Assembly (NCBI GenBank): GCA_052033915.1 | Contig: JBPOJF010000013.1 | Coordinates: 124,001 to 188,000 of the forward strand | Direction of reading: 5' to 3' | DNA from: CALMZY01 sp052033915 | Lineage (GTDB): Bacteria > Verrucomicrobiota > Kiritimatiellia > CAIQIC01 > JAGNIJ01 | DNA length: 64,000 nucleotides | In this document: positions 15,322 through 23,695 of the stretch, piece after piece | Numbering within the stretch: the first letter of the stretch is position 1 | Layout of the letters: each line of letters opens with the position of its first letter | Program-made: the position numbers and the translations under genes | The notes under the pieces: model-generated | The model's database searches: none | Told to the model about the DNA's origin: nothing | What the model saw: the letters and a program-made list of their open reading frames with translations, nothing else

Positions 15322-15857
15322 AATGTGAATGCGTCAGGCAGCTTCTCGTCGAGTTTGAAGATTCCGCACTTCCCGCCGATGTTTCCGAACATCTGGCCCG
15401 GTGCTCCTCCTGCCGGCAACACAGCCGGCAGATGGACGTCGTGCGGCGGCTCCTGTCGCTCAAACAATACGAGCGTCCTGACCCGGGCTTCGAGGAACGA
15501 TCGGCTTTGACGATTCGTCGCCGGTTGGAAGACAGGGCCCGCAAACCCGAGCCGCTTTTCGGAAGCCTCCGGGAATTCCTGACGGACTATCCGCGGCCCG
15601 TGTTTCGGTATGCGCTGGCAGGCGTCGTCGCCGTGCTGATCGTATTGAACTTCGTTTCGTTGCCCTTGCTCGAACCGGTTCGCCCCGTCGCGCCGATCGC
15701 CCGGATCGCCCCGGCGCCGGCGGCCGAACCCGCAACCATGCCCCTCGAGGTCTATCGCCGGCCCGCCTATGCCGTGTTTCAAGAGCCCTCCAACCGCGGG
15801 CCGGCTCGCGTGGAATACGGCCCGCGCGAATCGGTCCCCGTCCACTTCGAGTACTGA
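15318..15857 (+). CDS. Putative membrane anti-sigma factor (zinc-finger type)
   Basis: A 179-residue protein with an N-terminal zinc-binding anti-sigma-like motif, HLARCSSC (HxxxCxxC), near residues 28-35 preceded by CECVRQLL. It then has a charged linker, one transmembrane helix (YALAGVVAVLIVLNFVSLPLL, near 97-117) and a periplasmic Pro/Arg-rich tail. The 4-bp overlap with the sigma gene supports co-translation and direct partnership. The zinc-finger part is short, so the anti-sigma role is inferred mainly from topology and position. Confidence 0.8.
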   Translation: MKCECVRQLLVEFEDSALPADVSEHLARCSSCRQHSRQMDVVRRLLSLKQYERPDPGFEERSALTIRRRLEDRARKPEPLFGSLREFLTDYPRPVFRYALAGVVAVLIVLNFVSLPLLEPVRPVAPIARIAPAPAAEPATMPLEVYRRPAYAVFQEPSNRGPARVEYGPRESVPVHFEY

Positions 15858-15946
15858 CCTCCACTCCGATCGCCTCCGCAATGCTATTGCCGCGCCAGCG
15901 GCGAGAGGGTATTCTGAATTCATCTGAGGGCGTGGAGGAACCTTGA

Positions 15947-17074
15947 ATGTATCTGCCAGAAGCAAGCATTGATTCAGTGCTCGGCGCGATCCGGAAGATG
16001 GGATTGGGCCCGTCCGACAACGCCCTCATTCTTCTGGGCGAGAAAAACGCGCCCGATCTCTCAAAGCTCGTCGAGGCGCTGCGCGGCGCCGGCGTCCGGT
16101 TCGCCGGAGCGGTCTTTCCGGGCATTCTTCACGGTCACGAGGCGTATTTCGAAGGCGCCATCCTGCTCTCAATGCCGGTCCTTCGCGATCCGATCGTGAT
16201 CAAGAATCTCGACCAGGAAGTAACCGCGTTGCCCGATTTCGGCCCCGAGATCGCCGGGCAGGGCAGCACCCCTTACACGGCCATCGTGCTGGCGGATGCC
16301 CTGTGTCCCAATATCTCGCCGTGTCTGCGGGAGTTGTTCAATCTTCTCGGCAATTCGGCGCATTACATCGGCGGCGGCGCCGGATCCATGACCCTCAAAC
16401 AAAAGCCCTGCGTATTCACCGCGGAGGGAGTCTTTCAGAACGCGGTGGCCATCTGCTTCGCCAGGTTGTCCAGCTCCCTCGGCGTGCGTCACGGCTGGGA
16501 GAACCTGGCGGGGCCCGTGGTGGCCACGAACACCGTTCAAAACACCATCATCGAATTGAACTGGCGCAAGGCCCTCGACGTCTATCGGGAAATTGTCGAA
16601 GCGGATTACGGCAAGTCGATCACCCGGGACACCTTTTTTGAAATCGCGAAGTTTTACTCGTTCGGCATCATCAAGGAAGGAGCGGAAGACATCGTGCGCG
16701 ACCCGCTCACCTTGAACGACCGGGACGAGCTCGTCTGCGCGGGGGACATCCCCGAGAACGCCGTTTTGAACATCCTGAAGGCGCGTCCCGAACGCCTGAT
16801 TGAAGCGGCCGACCAGGCCGCCGAAACCAGCCTGGATTTCAGGAACGGCCGGCCGCGGCAGTGCCTCGTGGTGGACTGTATTTCCAGAACCCTGGTTCTC
16901 GGCAAGCGGTTCTCGGAAGAACTGGCCCGGGTGGAACATCGCATCCAGAGCGCGCACAGCGCTCTCGTCCCCGAAGGCATATTGAGCCTGGGGGAAATTT
17001 CCTCCTACGGCGACGGGTATATTGAGCTTTTCAACAAGACCATTGTCGTCGGAATCCTTTACCATGCCGAATGA
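15947..17074 (+). CDS. FIST-domain sensory protein
   Basis: A 375-residue soluble protein with the FIST N and FIST C domains: an N-terminal Rossmann-like part (NALILLGEKNAPDLSKLVEAL ... FAGAVFPGI), the glycine-rich HYIGGGAGSMTLKQKPC block, and the C-terminal RQCLVVDCISRTLVLGKRF ... LSLGEISSYGDGYIELFNKT. FIST proteins are thought to bind small ligands such as amino acids and feed signalling proteins. It overlaps the hybrid kinase gene by 11 bp, so it is probably the ligand-binding input for that kinase. Confidence 0.9.
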   Translation: MYLPEASIDSVLGAIRKMGLGPSDNALILLGEKNAPDLSKLVEALRGAGVRFAGAVFPGILHGHEAYFEGAILLSMPVLRDPIVIKNLDQEVTALPDFGPEIAGQGSTPYTAIVLADALCPNISPCLRELFNLLGNSAHYIGGGAGSMTLKQKPCVFTAEGVFQNAVAICFARLSSSLGVRHGWENLAGPVVATNTVQNTIIELNWRKALDVYREIVEADYGKSITRDTFFEIAKFYSFGIIKEGAEDIVRDPLTLNDRDELVCAGDIPENAVLNILKARPERLIEAADQAAETSLDFRNGRPRQCLVVDCISRTLVLGKRFSEELARVEHRIQSAHSALVPEGILSLGEISSYGDGYIELFNKTIVVGILYHAE

Positions 17075-19514
17075 CTCATCCAGCCGCATCGTGCGCGAGA
17101 TCTCGATCCTCTACGAGCTGTCGCTCTCGCTGGGACAATCCCTCGACATTGAGACCACCTGTTCACGATTCCTGAGAACCCTTCTGGCGCGAAAAAACCT
17201 GGCCTACGCGTCCGTGTGGATCCGGGCGCGGGACATGCGCGGGCTGAACGATGTGTCCCCCGCCGGCCCGGATGCGGACTCCCTCAATCTGGTGTACTCC
17301 ATTCCCAAGTTCCGGACCCGCGAATCTTCGATTCCCGCCGGGCATCCGATCCTGACGATGTTCGGCGCGCGCGACGCCGTCTCGATCGCCTCGACCCAGA
17401 AGGAGTTCGCCGGCGTGATCACCGAGAAGGGAATCGAAAAAGGCGTGTTCGCCCTGTTCAAGCTCGGCAACATCGGCCTGCTGAAACTCTTCTCCATCAC
17501 GCGCGACAAGCCGTTCGACGAGGAGCACCTGAACCAGTACCGGAATGTCTTTTCCAAGTTCACCACATCGCTTCAAGCCTGCCTCAACCACTCCGCGCTG
17601 ATCATGGAGATGGGCGAGCGGCGCAAGGTCGAGGAGGCCCTGCGGCAGGGCGAGGAGAAATACCGAAACGTGGTCGAGCGGGCGCTGGACGGCATCATCG
17701 TCATCCAGGACGAAAAGGTTGTTTTCGCGAACAACAAGTTCCGCAGCATGACCCGGTATTACGACACGATCACGCCGGACATGCCGTTCAACCAGTTGAT
17801 CCATCCGCCCGAGCTGCCCCGCGTCGCCGAGAACTATCGCCGCCGCATGGCGGGCGAAAACATCATCCCCGCGTACGAAACCGTCCTGGTCGCGGCCGAC
17901 GGAACCCTCGTTCCCGTGGAGATGAACGCCGCGATCATCACGCACGAAGGCAAGCCGGCCGACTTGGTGTATATCCACGACATCGCGCTGAGAAAAAAGT
18001 TTGAAGCGGAGCGCGCCCAACTGGCCATGGCCATCGAGCAGACGACGGACCTCGTCGTCATCACGGACACCCAGGGCGCCATCCTGTATGTCAACCCCGC
18101 CTTCGAGCGCATCACGGGCTATGCCCGGACCGAGGTGATGGGAAAGAATCCGAACCTGCTCAAGAGCGGCCGGCACGATTCCGAGATCTTCAAAGCCATG
18201 TGGGCCGCCCTGTCCTCGGGACAGGATTGGCGGGGTCGACTGCAGAACCGGAAGAAGGACGGCTCCATCTTCACGTGCGACACCATCATCACCCCCACCC
18301 GCGACGAGGAAGGGTCCGTCGTCAATTACGTCAGCGTCCAGCGCGACGTCACGCGCGAACTGCAGATGGAGGAGCAGTACCTGCAGGCGCAGAAGATGGA
18401 GTCCATCGGCCGGCTGGCCGGCGGCATCGCGCACGACTTCAACAACATCATGACCGCCATCCTCGGGTTCGGCAGCATGATTCTCGACCAGCTCGGAGAA
18501 AACGACCCGCTCCGGCACGCCGTCGAGCAGATCGTCAGCGCGGGCGAACGCGCGACCAACCTGACCCGCCAGCTGTTGACCTTCAGCCGGAAACAGATTG
18601 TCGAGATCCGCATCCTGGATCCCAACGCCGTGATCGTGGAAATGAATCAGCTCCTGCGGCGCGCCCTCGGCGAGGACATCGAACTGATCACCCTCCTCGA
18701 CGAAGAAGCCGGCTGCGTGCGCATGGACCCGGGCCTGTTGCAGCAGGTCATCATGAACCTGGCCATCAACGCGCGGGACGCCATGGCGTGCGGGGGCCAG
18801 TTGACGATCCGCACGACCCGCGACACGCTGGACGAAACATCCTGCAAAACCCGCGTCAATGTTGAGCCGGGAGATTATCTCCAGATCTCGGTGCAGGACA
18901 ACGGCACGGGGATGAGCCGGGAAGTTCAGAGCCATATCTTCGAACCGTTCTTCACCACGAAACCCAAGGGCAAGGGAACCGGCCTCGGCCTCGCCACCGT
19001 CTACGGCATTGTCAATCAGTGCGGCGGGCACATCGAAATCCGGAGCGAGCTCGGTGTGGGAACGGAAATCAAGATCTGGCTGCCCCGCGTGGTCCCCACC
19101 GCCGACACGCTGCCGGTGGAATTGGAGGAGAAACCTCAAAAGGGCACGGAGACCATTCTTGTCGTCGAAGACGAGGAGGTCGTCCGCGATTTGAGCAGCC
19201 GCATCCTTCGCTCGCTCGGTTATCGCGTGCTGGAGGCCGCCAACGGCAAGGAGGCGCTGGAGCTTGTCGCGAAATGCACAGGCCGGATCGATCTCGTGTT
19301 TACGGACGTGGTCATGCCTCAAATGAGCGGGCCGGAAATGGTCGAACACCTGCTCAAGATGCGGCCCGGCATCAAGGTGATCTACACCTCGGGCTTTACC
19401 GAAAGCACCATCGTGGAACGCGGCGTCGCGCTCGGCAAGGTCCGCCTGGTTCAAAAACCGTTCACGCGCGAGCTTCTCGCGCAACGCATCCGGCGCGCGC
19501 TGGATGAGGGGTAA
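17064..19514 (+). CDS. Hybrid sensor histidine kinase (GAF-like, two PAS, HisKA, HATPase, REC)
   Basis: An 816-residue cytoplasmic kinase with no transmembrane segment. An N-terminal GAF-like region (LSLGQSLDIETTCSRFLRTLL, residues 1-190) is followed by PAS1 (from YRNVVERALDGIIVIQD), PAS2 (TTDLVVITDTQGAILYVNPAFERITGY), HisKA with GGIAHDFNN as the phospho-acceptor box, and HATPase with NLAINARDA, DNGTGM, FFTTKPKGKGTGLGLATVYG. A C-terminal receiver has VVEDEE and the phospho-acceptor aspartate in DLVFTDVVMP. ATG 17064 was chosen, inside the FIST gene end. No separate output regulator is adjacent, so the receiver may pass the signal to a distant phosphotransfer protein. Confidence 0.93.
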   Translation: MPNDSSSRIVREISILYELSLSLGQSLDIETTCSRFLRTLLARKNLAYASVWIRARDMRGLNDVSPAGPDADSLNLVYSIPKFRTRESSIPAGHPILTMFGARDAVSIASTQKEFAGVITEKGIEKGVFALFKLGNIGLLKLFSITRDKPFDEEHLNQYRNVFSKFTTSLQACLNHSALIMEMGERRKVEEALRQGEEKYRNVVERALDGIIVIQDEKVVFANNKFRSMTRYYDTITPDMPFNQLIHPPELPRVAENYRRRMAGENIIPAYETVLVAADGTLVPVEMNAAIITHEGKPADLVYIHDIALRKKFEAERAQLAMAIEQTTDLVVITDTQGAILYVNPAFERITGYARTEVMGKNPNLLKSGRHDSEIFKAMWAALSSGQDWRGRLQNRKKDGSIFTCDTIITPTRDEEGSVVNYVSVQRDVTRELQMEEQYLQAQKMESIGRLAGGIAHDFNNIMTAILGFGSMILDQLGENDPLRHAVEQIVSAGERATNLTRQLLTFSRKQIVEIRILDPNAVIVEMNQLLRRALGEDIELITLLDEEAGCVRMDPGLLQQVIMNLAINARDAMACGGQLTIRTTRDTLDETSCKTRVNVEPGDYLQISVQDNGTGMSREVQSHIFEPFFTTKPKGKGTGLGLATVYGIVNQCGGHIEIRSELGVGTEIKIWLPRVVPTADTLPVELEEKPQKGTETILVVEDEEVVRDLSSRILRSLGYRVLEAANGKEALELVAKCTGRIDLVFTDVVMPQMSGPEMVEHLLKMRPGIKVIYTSGFTESTIVERGVALGKVRLVQKPFTRELLAQRIRRALDEG

Positions 19515-19532
19515 AGAACCGGCATCATGGAG

Positions 19533-19557
19533 CGCCGGACAATTCATCCCTCCGGCG
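19533..19557. terminator. Possible bidirectional terminator between converging genes
   Basis: CGCCGGA (19533-19539) and TCCGGCG (19551-19557) form a 7-bp stem with an 11-nt loop in the 63-bp gap between the kinase and the glyA-fusion genes, which converge here. There is no clear T-run on either side, so this is tentative. Confidence 0.4.
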
Positions 19558-19577
19558 TTCCCAGACTCCATGCCTCC

Positions 19578-21764
19578 CTACGGCACCGGGAATTTTGCCG
19601 TTAACGCCAGCACGTCCGCCCGAATCCTGGCCGCCGCCTGTTCATCCTGGACATTGCGAAGAATCTCGGTGATGAAGCCGGCGATCTTCCGCATCTCCGG
19701 CTCCTTCATGCCGCGCGTCGTCACCGCGGGCGTGCCGATGCGGATTCCCGACGTCACGAAGGGGCTCTGCGTGTCGAACGGAATGGAGTTCTTGTTGACG
19801 GTGATCTGCGCCTTGTCGAGAGCCGTCGCCGCGTCCTTCCCGGTGACGCGGACCGGCCGCAGGTCCACCAGCATCATGTGGTTGTCCGTCCCGCCGGATA
19901 CGATCCGCAGGCCGGCCTTCTCCAGCGCGGCGGCCATCTCCTTCGCGTTCTTCACGACCTGCGCGGCGTATGCCTTGAACGCCGGCTGAAGCGCCTCGAG
20001 AAAGCACGCCGCCTTGGCCGCGATGACGTGCATCAGCGGACCGCCCTGCACGCCGGGAAAGATCTGCCGGTCGATGTCCTGGGCAAAGCGGGCCCGGCAC
20101 AGGATCATTCCGCCGCGCGGGCCGCGCAGGGTCTTGTGCGTTGTGCTCGTGACAAATTCACACAGGGGCACGGGATTCGGATGGAGACCCGCCGCCACCA
20201 GTCCCGCGATATGCGCCATGTCCGCCATCAGGTACGCGCCCGCCTTGTCCGCGATCTGCCGAAGCCGTTTGAAGTCGATGATCCGCGAATAAGCGCTTGC
20301 GCCCGCGCAGATGAGCTTCGGTTTGTGCTCCTTCGCGAGCGTCTCGACTTCGTTGTAATCGATCTGCTCGGTTTCCCGGTCGACCCCGTAGTGGACCACG
20401 TTGAAAAACCGGCCGGAGAAGTTGACCTTGTGGCCGTGCGTCAGGTGTCCGCCGCACGCCAGGCTCATTGCGAGAAGGGTATCGCCCGGCTGGAGGACCG
20501 CAAAGTACACCGCCATGTTCGCGCCGCTTCCGCTGTGCGGTTGAACGTTCACATGCTCCGCGCCGAAGAGTTGCTTCGCGCGGTCGACGGCAAGCCGCTC
20601 CGCCACGTCCACGGACTCGCAGCCGTTGTACCAGCGCTTGCCGGGATAGCCCTCGGCGTACTTGTTGGTCATCACCGAACCCTGCGCCTCGCGCACGGCC
20701 TGGCTGACGTAATTCTCGGAGGCGATCAGCTCGATGTTCTCGCTTTGACGCCGGGTCTCAGCCTGGATCGCGGCGTACAGTTCCGGATCGCCGCCGCACA
20801 GGGCGACCGGTTCGGAACGGCTCGTTTCGCACGCGGCCATCTTGTTCACGCGCCGCTCGTGCCGGCCGCCCGCCTCGAAGCGGGAAGTCAGCCACGCGTC
20901 GAGAATCGCGCCGACCTCCTCCGCGGAAATCATGGCGCTTCCGAGCGCGAGAATGTTCGCGTTGTTGTGCGCGCGGGCCATTTGGGCCATCCGGGTGTTG
21001 ACGCACAACGCCGCGCGCACGCGGGGAAATTTATTGGCCGCCATGCTCATCCCGATGCCCGTGTTGCAGATCACGATGCCCTGCTCCACCGCGCCCTCGG
21101 AAACCTTGCGCGCCACATCGCAGGCATAGTCCGGATAGTCGACCGAGTCCTTGCTGAAGCAGCCGACGTCCTCCACGTCGATCTTCTTCGCCGCAAGAAG
21201 TTTCTTCACGGTTTCCTTGAGTTCGTACCCCGCATGATCCGCGCCAATGGCCATTTTCATTTTGCTCAACCTTCTTTCTGGAGACGGCTTTTTAAGCGTT
21301 CCTTGTTCAATCATATGCAACATCATATCCGAAATGGCCGATGCAATCTCGTCCCTCACCTTCCGGTAAAAGCTCACAGGCATACCGATCGGATCGGCAA
21401 CATCCGCCGCCCTTCGCGACATGCCGAAGGATTTCAGCACGAAGACGCGCCCCGTCGCGCCGGGGAACGCCGAAAGCACATCCTTCATGTGCTGTTCGGT
21501 CATCACCACGATCATCGTGGCGGCGTCCGCCAACTGGCGGGTCAACATCCGGCTGCGGTGCCGGTCGATGTGGATCTCCCACTCGGCCAAAACCTGTGCC
21601 GCGCCCTCGCTCGCCGGCATCCCCTGCGGCGCCATCACCCCGGCCGACCCCACCGTCACAGAGGAATCTTCGCCCAGCAGGCTGCGCAGAATGTACTCCG
21701 CCATCGGGCTGCGGCAGATATTGCCCGTACAGACAAAAAGAATATGTTCAGGCTTCGACTTCAT
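19578..21764 (-). CDS. Three-part fusion: low-MW protein phosphatase, ribose-5-P isomerase B, serine hydroxymethyltransferase
   Basis: One uninterrupted 728-residue frame. Residues 1-168 are a low-molecular-weight phosphatase with the P-loop VCTGNICRSP (Cys12-X5-Arg18) and a later DPIG aspartate; Ile16 is the residue seen in tyrosine phosphatases, whereas YwlE arginine phosphatase has Thr. Residues 169-308 are RpiB (GADHAGYELKE, DYPDYA, catalytic Cys in VICNTGIGMSMAANK, RAHNNANILALG). Residues 309-728 are GlyA, with the PLP lysine at about 544 in TTHKTLRGPRGG. GlyA makes glycine and methylene-THF from serine. An internal ATG at 21260 has AGAAGG 9 nt upstream, so an RpiB-GlyA product could also be made separately. 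It is the last gene of the leftward purD-purE run. Confidence 0.92.
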   Translation of the reverse strand: MKSKPEHILFVCTGNICRSPMAEYILRSLLGEDSSVTVGSAGVMAPQGMPASEGAAQVLAEWEIHIDRHRSRMLTRQLADAATMIVVMTEQHMKDVLSAFPGATGRVFVLKSFGMSRRAADVADPIGMPVSFYRKVRDEIASAISDMMLHMIEQGTLKKPSPERRLSKMKMAIGADHAGYELKETVKKLLAAKKIDVEDVGCFSKDSVDYPDYACDVARKVSEGAVEQGIVICNTGIGMSMAANKFPRVRAALCVNTRMAQMARAHNNANILALGSAMISAEEVGAILDAWLTSRFEAGGRHERRVNKMAACETSRSEPVALCGGDPELYAAIQAETRRQSENIELIASENYVSQAVREAQGSVMTNKYAEGYPGKRWYNGCESVDVAERLAVDRAKQLFGAEHVNVQPHSGSGANMAVYFAVLQPGDTLLAMSLACGGHLTHGHKVNFSGRFFNVVHYGVDRETEQIDYNEVETLAKEHKPKLICAGASAYSRIIDFKRLRQIADKAGAYLMADMAHIAGLVAAGLHPNPVPLCEFVTSTTHKTLRGPRGGMILCRARFAQDIDRQIFPGVQGGPLMHVIAAKAACFLEALQPAFKAYAAQVVKNAKEMAAALEKAGLRIVSGGTDNHMMLVDLRPVRVTGKDAATALDKAQITVNKNSIPFDTQSPFVTSGIRIGTPAVTTRGMKEPEMRKIAGFITEILRNVQDEQAAARIRADVLALTAKFPVP

Positions 21765-21802
21765 TCCAAACGAATTCGTGTCATCGTCCGATCGCTCTCG
21801 TC

Positions 21803-21832
21803 GTCGTCCTCGAAGAATCGATCGAGGACGAT
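21803..21832. repeat. GTCCTCG..CGAGGAC hairpin between the tsaC-like and fusion genes
   Basis: GTCGTCCTCG (21803-21812) and CGAGGACGAT (21823-21832) are inverted repeats (9 of 10) with a 10-nt loop. The element begins at the stop codon of the TsaC-like gene. The same ATCGTCCTC/GAGGACGAT arms form the hairpin at 28455-28492. Confidence 0.65.
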
Positions 21833-22449
21833 TACGATGTCCATTTGCCCGTTCCTGCCGCCCTCAGAATCTCGTCCCTCCGAATCGCGCCCTCCCGCAG
21901 AACGCTTACGCGGTCGCCATCCACCTTGACAACCGTGCTCGGCACGCCGCCGGGCGATTCGCCCGCGTCCAACACCAGCGCAACCCGGTCTCGCAGCGCC
22001 TCGGCCGCCTGCTCCGCCGTCAGCGCGGGCGCATCTCCGCTGCGATTCGCGCTGGTCACCGCGAGGACCGATTTCGCCCGCCACAGCAGGCTGAGCGCCA
22101 CGGGATAGTCCGGGACGCGGAATCCGACAAAGCCGGCCGCTGTCTTCAAAACCAGCGTCAACGGACCCGGCCAGAACCGCCGCATCAGGCGGACCGCGGC
22201 GGGCTCCATCACGGCGCCGCGCGCCGCGATCTGTTCCGTGTCCGCCGCCAGGAAGGGAATCGGTTTCGACTCCGCCCGCTCCTTCGCCCCGTAAATCTTC
22301 TCCACGGCGCCGGGGACCCTGGGATCGGCCGCCAGCCCGTACACGGTCTCCGTCGGGATCACCACCAGCTCGCCGCGCGCGAGCGTGGAGACCGCCTCGG
22401 CGAGGACCCCTGAATCCGGCCGGCTCGGGTCAATGCGTAGGATTTTCAG
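21832..22449 (-). CDS. TsaC/Sua5/YrdC-type threonylcarbamoyl-AMP synthase; non-standard start
   Basis: A protein of about 205 residues that makes threonylcarbamoyl-AMP for the t6A37 tRNA modification. Family marks are VIPTETVYGLAADP, KPIPFLAAD, RFWPGPLTLVLK, VGFRVPDYPVA and VTSANRSGDAPALT. The first ATG/GTG/TTG in frame (GTG 22365) would remove the N-terminal strand. Upstream codons still encode a typical family beginning (KILRIDPSRPDSG, then AVSTLARGELV). The best-placed initiator is CTG 22449 with GGAG five bases before it; an in-frame TGA lies just upstream. The gene overlaps the end of the S41-like gene by 20 bp. B. subtilis has the same order: ywlC, ywlE, ywlF (rpiB), glyA. Confidence 0.85.
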   Translation of the reverse strand: MKILRIDPSRPDSGVLAEAVSTLARGELVVIPTETVYGLAADPRVPGAVEKIYGAKERAESKPIPFLAADTEQIAARGAVMEPAAVRLMRRFWPGPLTLVLKTAAGFVGFRVPDYPVALSLLWRAKSVLAVTSANRSGDAPALTAEQAAEALRDRVALVLDAGESPGGVPSTVVKVDGDRVSVLREGAIRRDEILRAAGTGKWTS

Positions 22450-23695
22450 CGTTCTCCACTCCGCGAATATTCAACGCCTTCAGCCCCAGCAGAACGTCCA
22501 CGGCGCGGCGCAGCGTTTCGTCGCCTCGAACGCGATCCCGAAGCTGCCTGTCTTCCTTCTCCTCGCTCGACAATTCCCGGACCGGATCGACCGGCGGCTC
22601 CGGCTCATACTCGTTTTCCGGCATGTCCGCCGGAGCGACCGCCAAGTCCGGTTTGACGCCTTCGAGGCCATTGTAACTCCTGCCGTCAGCCACCACGAGC
22701 TTCTTCGTGGCCAGGTACAGACGCGAGCCGTCCGGAAGTTCCTGCACCTCGCGAACGAGCGGATCCCCGCTCGAGACCGAACCGATCAGCATGACACCGC
22801 GCGTGCTCCCCGCCAACGCCGCCGCGAGCGCCTCCGCCGCGCCGCGGGTGTCCTCGTCGATCAGAACCATCGCGGGCATGTTGAGCAGCAGGGACGAGTT
22901 GGACCTGTACACAGCGAGGTCCTGGTCCTGGGCGTCGCGAAACGCAAACAGGAGCGAGCCGGATTCCGCGAAGAGCCCGGCCGTGTCGGCCACGCCCTGG
23001 ACGTCCGCCCCACCCGCGCCGCGCAGGTCGATGACCACGCCGGACCGGCCCGTCTCCGCCCAGCCGCGCAACAGGGAAACGATGTCCTTTCCCGAACGCC
23101 CGTAGATGCCGTTCAGCTTCAGGTAACAGAGATTGGCGGGCAATTCCTCCGCGATTCCAACGGCGCCCGCCTCAACCGGATCGAGCTTCACCTCGATCTC
23201 GCGGGCGACGCCGTTGGTGTCCAGAACCTTCACCGATATGGCCTGGTCCGCCTGCCCGCGCAACAGCTCATGGACCTCCGAAAGCCTCAACCCTTCGATA
23301 TTCCCCTTGTCGATTTCCTGTAGAATCTCCCCCGCGCGCAGACCGGCTTTCTCCGCTGCCAACCCTTCCCGCACCTCGCTGATAACGAACATTCTGTTCG
23401 TCAGGGACACACGGATGCCCGCTTCATAGCGAATGCCCTTGTCCTCTTCCGTCATCCGCCGGATATCGGCATCCGACATCAACCGCCCCTGCGGGTCCGC
23501 CTCCCGGATCACCGCGTCGACCGCCGCATCGCAGACCTTGCGCGCGTCAAAGGGCAGGCCGTGCTTCTGGAGGACAACCATCACATTCTTTACCGCCTGG
23601 ACCACGTCATTCGAAGACGCGGTCTCCGGCTCTCCGGCAAACACCATTCCCGTGCCCAGGACAAAAGACAACAGAGCGCAGAGTGGTTGTTTCAT
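22430..23695 (-). CDS. S41/CtpA-like protein with catalytic dyad lost (pseudoprotease)
   Basis: A 421-residue exported protein (signal MKQPLCALLSFVLGTGMVFAG) with the layout of C-terminal processing proteases: a helical N-terminal part, a PDZ domain (FVISEVREGLAAEKAGLRAGEILQEIDK), then the S41 core (VVIDLRGAGGADVQGVADTAGLF). The motif that is EGSASASE in active CtpA reads EDTRGAAE here, so the catalytic Ser is Gly. The TTTFGKG lysine motif reads SVSSGDP, so the catalytic Lys is Asp. The strand DGSRLYLATKKLVVADGRSYNG after it is preserved, so the fold is probably intact. It starts on an ATGA overlap with purE and overlaps the TsaC-like gene. A binding or scaffold role is likely. Confidence 0.85.
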   Translation of the reverse strand: MKQPLCALLSFVLGTGMVFAGEPETASSNDVVQAVKNVMVVLQKHGLPFDARKVCDAAVDAVIREADPQGRLMSDADIRRMTEEDKGIRYEAGIRVSLTNRMFVISEVREGLAAEKAGLRAGEILQEIDKGNIEGLRLSEVHELLRGQADQAISVKVLDTNGVAREIEVKLDPVEAGAVGIAEELPANLCYLKLNGIYGRSGKDIVSLLRGWAETGRSGVVIDLRGAGGADVQGVADTAGLFAESGSLLFAFRDAQDQDLAVYRSNSSLLLNMPAMVLIDEDTRGAAEALAAALAGSTRGVMLIGSVSSGDPLVREVQELPDGSRLYLATKKLVVADGRSYNGLEGVKPDLAVAPADMPENEYEPEPPVDPVRELSSEEKEDRQLRDRVRGDETLRRAVDVLLGLKALNIRGVENAENPTH

